Position numbers and translations under genes: made by a program. The notes under the pieces are model-generated. The model searched no databases, was not told where the DNA came from, and was given only the letters and a program-made list of their open reading frames with translations. From Filosporella fistucella (Eukaryota; Ascomycota; Leotiomycetes; Helotiales): 64,000 nt of DNA. The DNA is taken from assembly GCA_030077755.1 (NCBI GenBank), contig JAQJZZ010000007.1:806001-870000 (forward strand), given 5' to 3'. The first letter of the stretch is position 1. Each line of letters begins with the position of its first letter. Below, one piece after another: positions 60,156 to 64,000 of this stretch.

Positions 60156-63100
60156 ATGAAGAATTTATTGGCAGATGATGGTACATATTCATAGTCCAAA
60201 GCCTCCGCTTCCCTGGATTTGAGGATATACTAACTTTGAAATGAGTAGCTAGAGCTTTCTACAAACCATTTACAACGAGATCTCCTGTTTTATTCTTATT
60301 ACTTATATTTACCCTACTTCTTATTGCACTGTTGGAGCTAGCATGTCGCTCTATTCCGAATCATGTGGGAATTGGACGTGTGGAAAGCTTCTGGAATGAG
60401 ACGAACAGAGGAAATCCTAAGAGGGGGATAGAAAAGAGACAGACGTGTAAGTCTACAATTTATGTATGGGTCGGGATATTGCGAGAATTTAGAGCATCGA
60501 CTAATGTTTCTGCTGTAGTATTGCTTAATCCATCTCTCATTCCGGTGCTCGCGACTTCTAGAATTCCGGAATCAGTGGTATCGAATACTCGAGGAAGTTT
60601 GCTGTTAAATCCTACTTTGATGTTGCCTGTTGGACCAACGTCGACGGTGTCAGAGACTGCGATCACCTCGACAATCCAGGGTGTGCAAAGCTCAAATGCA
60701 CCTGTACGGTCGAACCTTCCTTCCCTAATTTTCAATCCTTCACTGGTATTGATCACATCCTCGTCGCCTCTCCCAATTATTACTCAACCAGCGACTTTCA
60801 TCCACTTAATCCCAACTTTCATTATCATCAATGGAGTAACAAGCTCATTCACGACGACTGTCACTGGTGGGGGAGGACTTGTTCTTGGAGATGGTTCTAC
60901 GCCAACACCTTCGGATGTACAGGTTGTGTCTCCAACGCCCACATCTGTCTCACCTGCCACTACCCCATCTCCAGTAGCTGGTCCTGTGATATCTCAGGCC
61001 GGGGGACCTACGTTGACAGACAACGGCGCACCATCTCTAGGGTTTTTGAGCCTAGGGAGTGACGGAAAACCAGATGCTCCATCTACAATCGCTGGCGCAG
61101 TCAAATCAGATGAGAAAGTGGCAACGTCCTCTCCAATCGACACACCGACTCCTATAATAGTTGTCGCAGATGGCCAAACCTCAACGATAATTCCACCTAT
61201 CGCAGCTGTGGCCACTACCCCAACACCCATTGACCCCCCGCCCGTGGTAGCTCTCATCGATGGCAAGACAAGCACTCTTCAGGTGGGACAATCTGCAATT
61301 GATAGCAACGGTGCACCTTTACCGATCTTGACCTCTGTCAACGGACAAGCTGTTACTATTACTCCGGTGCTTTTGGTAACCGTCGTGGATGGAAGGACAT
61401 TCAGTCAGGTCGCTACCCCACAAGTTACAATGGCTGGAGGCTCACTTTCCACTTTTACACCGACACCTGTAATTTCAGTTGTGGATGGGACAGCTTTTAC
61501 GTTGACGCCAAGTCCATTCGTCACGATGGTCGGAAATTCTCTCGTGACATTTACACCGACGCCCATTATCTCCGCCGTGGACGGTACAATATTCACACTC
61601 ATACCGTCCCCAGTTGTCACAATGATCGGTGGATCGCTAGTCACCTTCACACCCACACCTATTATCACTCAAGTCGCGGGCAAACTCGTCGTGCAGACTC
61701 CAGTGTTGACTATGAAAGATGGAGTTCTGGCTACTATCACGCCAGCGCCTGAATCAGCAAGGTTGACGGTTGTTGATGGCAGAACTTATACAGCTTTGGC
61801 ATCGCCGATAGTTACCGTCATTAGTGGTAAAACATATACTGAAGTAGCTGCGGGTGTACCTTTGACGTCCTCTACCATTCGATCCAGTACTGTTTTGTGA
61901 GTCTTGAGTTACACTTCTCTCTGGTTTTATGACTGGCCTATCTTGGACATATCTGACTTCCCTCGCATATAGACATTCCATCCAGTCAACGCACAACGTT
62001 ATCCACCCCACCGCAACTCTTGTTAACTCGACTGGCACATTTCTTGCCTGGTCTAATGGAGCAACGACAATCTTCCCACGAATCAGTCTGAGACAATACC
62101 TCTCGGTTTCATTTATACCCCTAATTCTTGCCGTTCTCTTTACCGTCCCACTTCGCATTCTGGACAGCACGCTCCGTGAACTGGAGCCATTTTACCAGCT
62201 CTCATCAGCATCCGGAGCTCTTGGATCATCATCTCTCCTCCTCTCATATCCTACGACCATTCTATTCGCCCTGCCCATTCAGTCCATCCGCAAGGGTCAC
62301 TTCCTCATATTTTGGTCGTCTCTCATCACCATCACTAGCCTGACGCTTGCGCCACTATCCTCCGAGGCACTGTTTGTAAGCTCAACAGGCTATTGCCCGC
62401 CGAACACAAATTATGTTTGTTACGGAGTATGGGCGATTTACCCAGCACTTGCCCGCCTGATGCAAGGAATGCTCTCCTTTATCGGTGTTCTCCTTACTCT
62501 CATTTTGGTAGTCTCTTTCTGCCGCAAATCTGGCGTCTATTCGGAACCTCTCAGCGTTGTTGGTTTGGCGGCTCTACTGTACAAATCACCTGCCCTACAA
62601 GAGTTCAAGCAATTTGACAGTCAGGTTAAGATGAAAGAATTAAGAAAATCTTTGGGGACGAGAAGATACGCTCTACGCCATTTTATTGCGGACAACCAGG
62701 AACATTGTTATGGAATCGTATCGCTTGAGCCTGATACAGAGGCTGGTCTGTTATCAAAAACCCACTCAACAGCGAAGACAGACCAGAAGGGACCATATAG
62801 TCTCCTGAATACATCTGAGCGAGATCTACCTGCTGCCATAGTAGAAGAAGCAGCACCTTCGCGAACGAAGCATGTATGGTGGAATATCAAAGAGAAATTA
62901 TTCTACATATCAGCTTTCCTGTTTTTGACAGGGGTATTGTGTTTAATTTGCTATTACTTCTGGACGGGGTTCGACACTTCATTTGAGCGTTTTATGGATA
63001 GTCAGGGGTTCGGCGTAAGATTCATGATGACCATCCTCGGAGTTGCTGTCAAATTGCTCTGGGGTAATATCGATCAAGGTGCGTCCTCTTCCCCCATTTC

Positions 63101-63683
63101 GATTCCTTGTGCAAAATTCTAATGCACTCTAGATCTTCGTAAAATGTCACCCTACCACTCTCTCCTCCTCCACCCGACCTCAGCCCAGGATTCAATCTTA
63201 GTACCCATCTACCAATCTCCACTCTCCGCCATCTTGCCTTCTCTTAAACGAAAACACTATCTCGTCTCGCTAACCTGCTTCCTCTCTCTCCTCTCGGAAT
63301 TCCTACCTATTTGTCTCGCCAACGTCACATACTCCTCTGTCAGCACAAAAGCCGCATTGAGGGTGTGTAACATAGTCAGTATCGTAATTCTGATGCTCAT
63401 GGTATTGACGATGGGATTTCTGGTATGTAGAGGGAGAAGAAATGTTAGACCACTGCCGAGAAGGCTGGAGAGTATCGCTGCTACGGGTGTGTATTTGGCT
63501 AGTAAAGAGGATAAGGGCAGACAATGTTTGATGGATGGAATGAAGGGCTTGAGTGTATTGGGGAGGAGAGATAGGGATATAAGGGTGGAAAAGAAGGGTG
63601 GGCTGTATGCTATGGGTATCGTAGAGGGAGATGGATTGAGGATAGAGGATGAGAGGCTGGTGGGAAGATGGTGGTCTGGATGA
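60156..63683 (+). CDS. DUF3433 multi-pass membrane protein with extracellular repeats
   Basis: Five exons (60156-60180, 60249-60446, 60519-61896, 61973-63078, 63133-63683; 3,258 nt) give 1,085 residues. The short first exon is tentative. A membrane segment (SPVLFLLLIFTLLLIALLEL) precedes a long Ser/Thr/Pro-rich stalk. Within it ~35-residue units recur (about 61,380-61,800): VVDGTxFTLTPSP, then VTMxGxSLVTFTPTPII. The second half has several hydrophobic spans (YLSVSFIPLILAVLF, FIGVLLTLILVVSF, LFYISAFLFLTGVLCLICYY) in the paired layout typical of fungal DUF3433 proteins, whose function is unknown. The surface-exposed stalk is likely O-glycosylated. Intron branch sites resemble ACTAAT. Confidence 0.75.
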
Positions 63684-64000
63684 GTTAGAGCTTTTGTACA
63701 AACCACCGATATTATATTTATTCGATTTATCTGCATTTATCAGGTGGCAATGAAGACTGGTGGAAGAACAGCCAAGTCACGTACAAGAGACCATGAATAC
63801 AATATCTACAGTGATGGAATAACTATCATTACCACACTCGTTCCTCACACGAAATCACAACCATAACCCCAAACTCCAACCCCAAATTCCAAGCCCCACA
63901 CTCCCATCACACAAGATTGCCACTTTCCTGCCTTCCCCCCCAGTACCCATAGCCCCTACCAATACAAAAACTCTCAAACGCACAAAATAGCTCTCTCCAA
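63684..64000. other. Right edge, no gene seen
   Basis: It follows the DUF3433 stop codon. The last 150 bases are C/A-rich (CCCCAAACTCCAACCCC type), resembling a pyrimidine-poor leader or 3' flank. No open frame or repeat was found. Confidence 0.5.

Noticed and set aside
63257..63736. Minus-strand frames of 159 and 132 codons
   Set aside because: Antisense to the last exon of the DUF3433 gene, which continues a verified splice-consistent frame.

Overview
The window looks like a chromosome segment from a filamentous ascomycete (Pezizomycotina). Evidence is short 49-76 bp introns with GT..AG (sometimes GC..AG) ends and TACTAAT-like branch sites, fungal-specific families (Zn2Cys6 regulator, DUF3433 protein, 17.8 kDa complex I subunit), and a long AT-rich block of transposons decayed in the manner of repeat-induced point mutation (RIP: CpA to TpA on both strands). 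A leotiomycete is my guess from general resemblance; the sequence does not prove it.

Left part, about 480-36,700: an AT-rich, gene-free block of nested LTR retrotransposons. Four families can be separated. (i) A ~7.9 kb Ty3/Gypsy chromovirus with ~190 bp LTRs, present as copy 1 (+ strand, 2746-11613) and copy 2 (- strand, 11973-19888, 5 bp duplication ATAAT). (ii) A large ~11.6 kb element with 206 bp LTRs (11736-11941 and 31014-31219, 4 bp duplication CTAT), interrupted by copy 2. Besides gag-pol it carries two extra coding relics between pol and the 3' LTR, one in antisense. (iii) A miniature family with 161 bp LTRs (a 786 bp two-LTR element at 6702-7487 plus solo LTRs), which shares LTR termini, the post-LTR motif, the pre-LTR purine tract and 4 bp duplications with (ii). 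(iv) An older chromovirus with ~356 bp LTRs, whose pol is split by (ii) and which also left solo LTRs. The insertions can be ordered: (iv) is older than (ii), and (ii) is older than copy 2.

Right part, about 36,730-64,000: ordinary-composition DNA with genes. At the border lies a 5'-truncated zinc metallopeptidase relic. Next comes a probable catabolic cluster: a Zn2Cys6 regulator (-), an ACS/Dal5-type MFS transporter (-) and a cytosolic six-hairpin glycosidase-like protein (+). The transporter and glycosidase genes diverge from a 770 bp promoter holding three near-identical CGG-N9-CCG palindromes, the expected type of site for a Zn2Cys6 dimer. Housekeeping genes follow: SIL1 (ER Hsp70 exchange factor), a small chromodomain protein, the complex I 17.8 kDa subunit, SPT2, LSM2 (four exons, the first only 14 nt), a pathogen-related/NTF2-like protein, mitochondrial ribosomal protein bL21m, and a DUF3433 membrane protein with extracellular repeats.

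All multi-exon models were assembled by eye. Each sums to a multiple of three, but none has been checked against transcripts.
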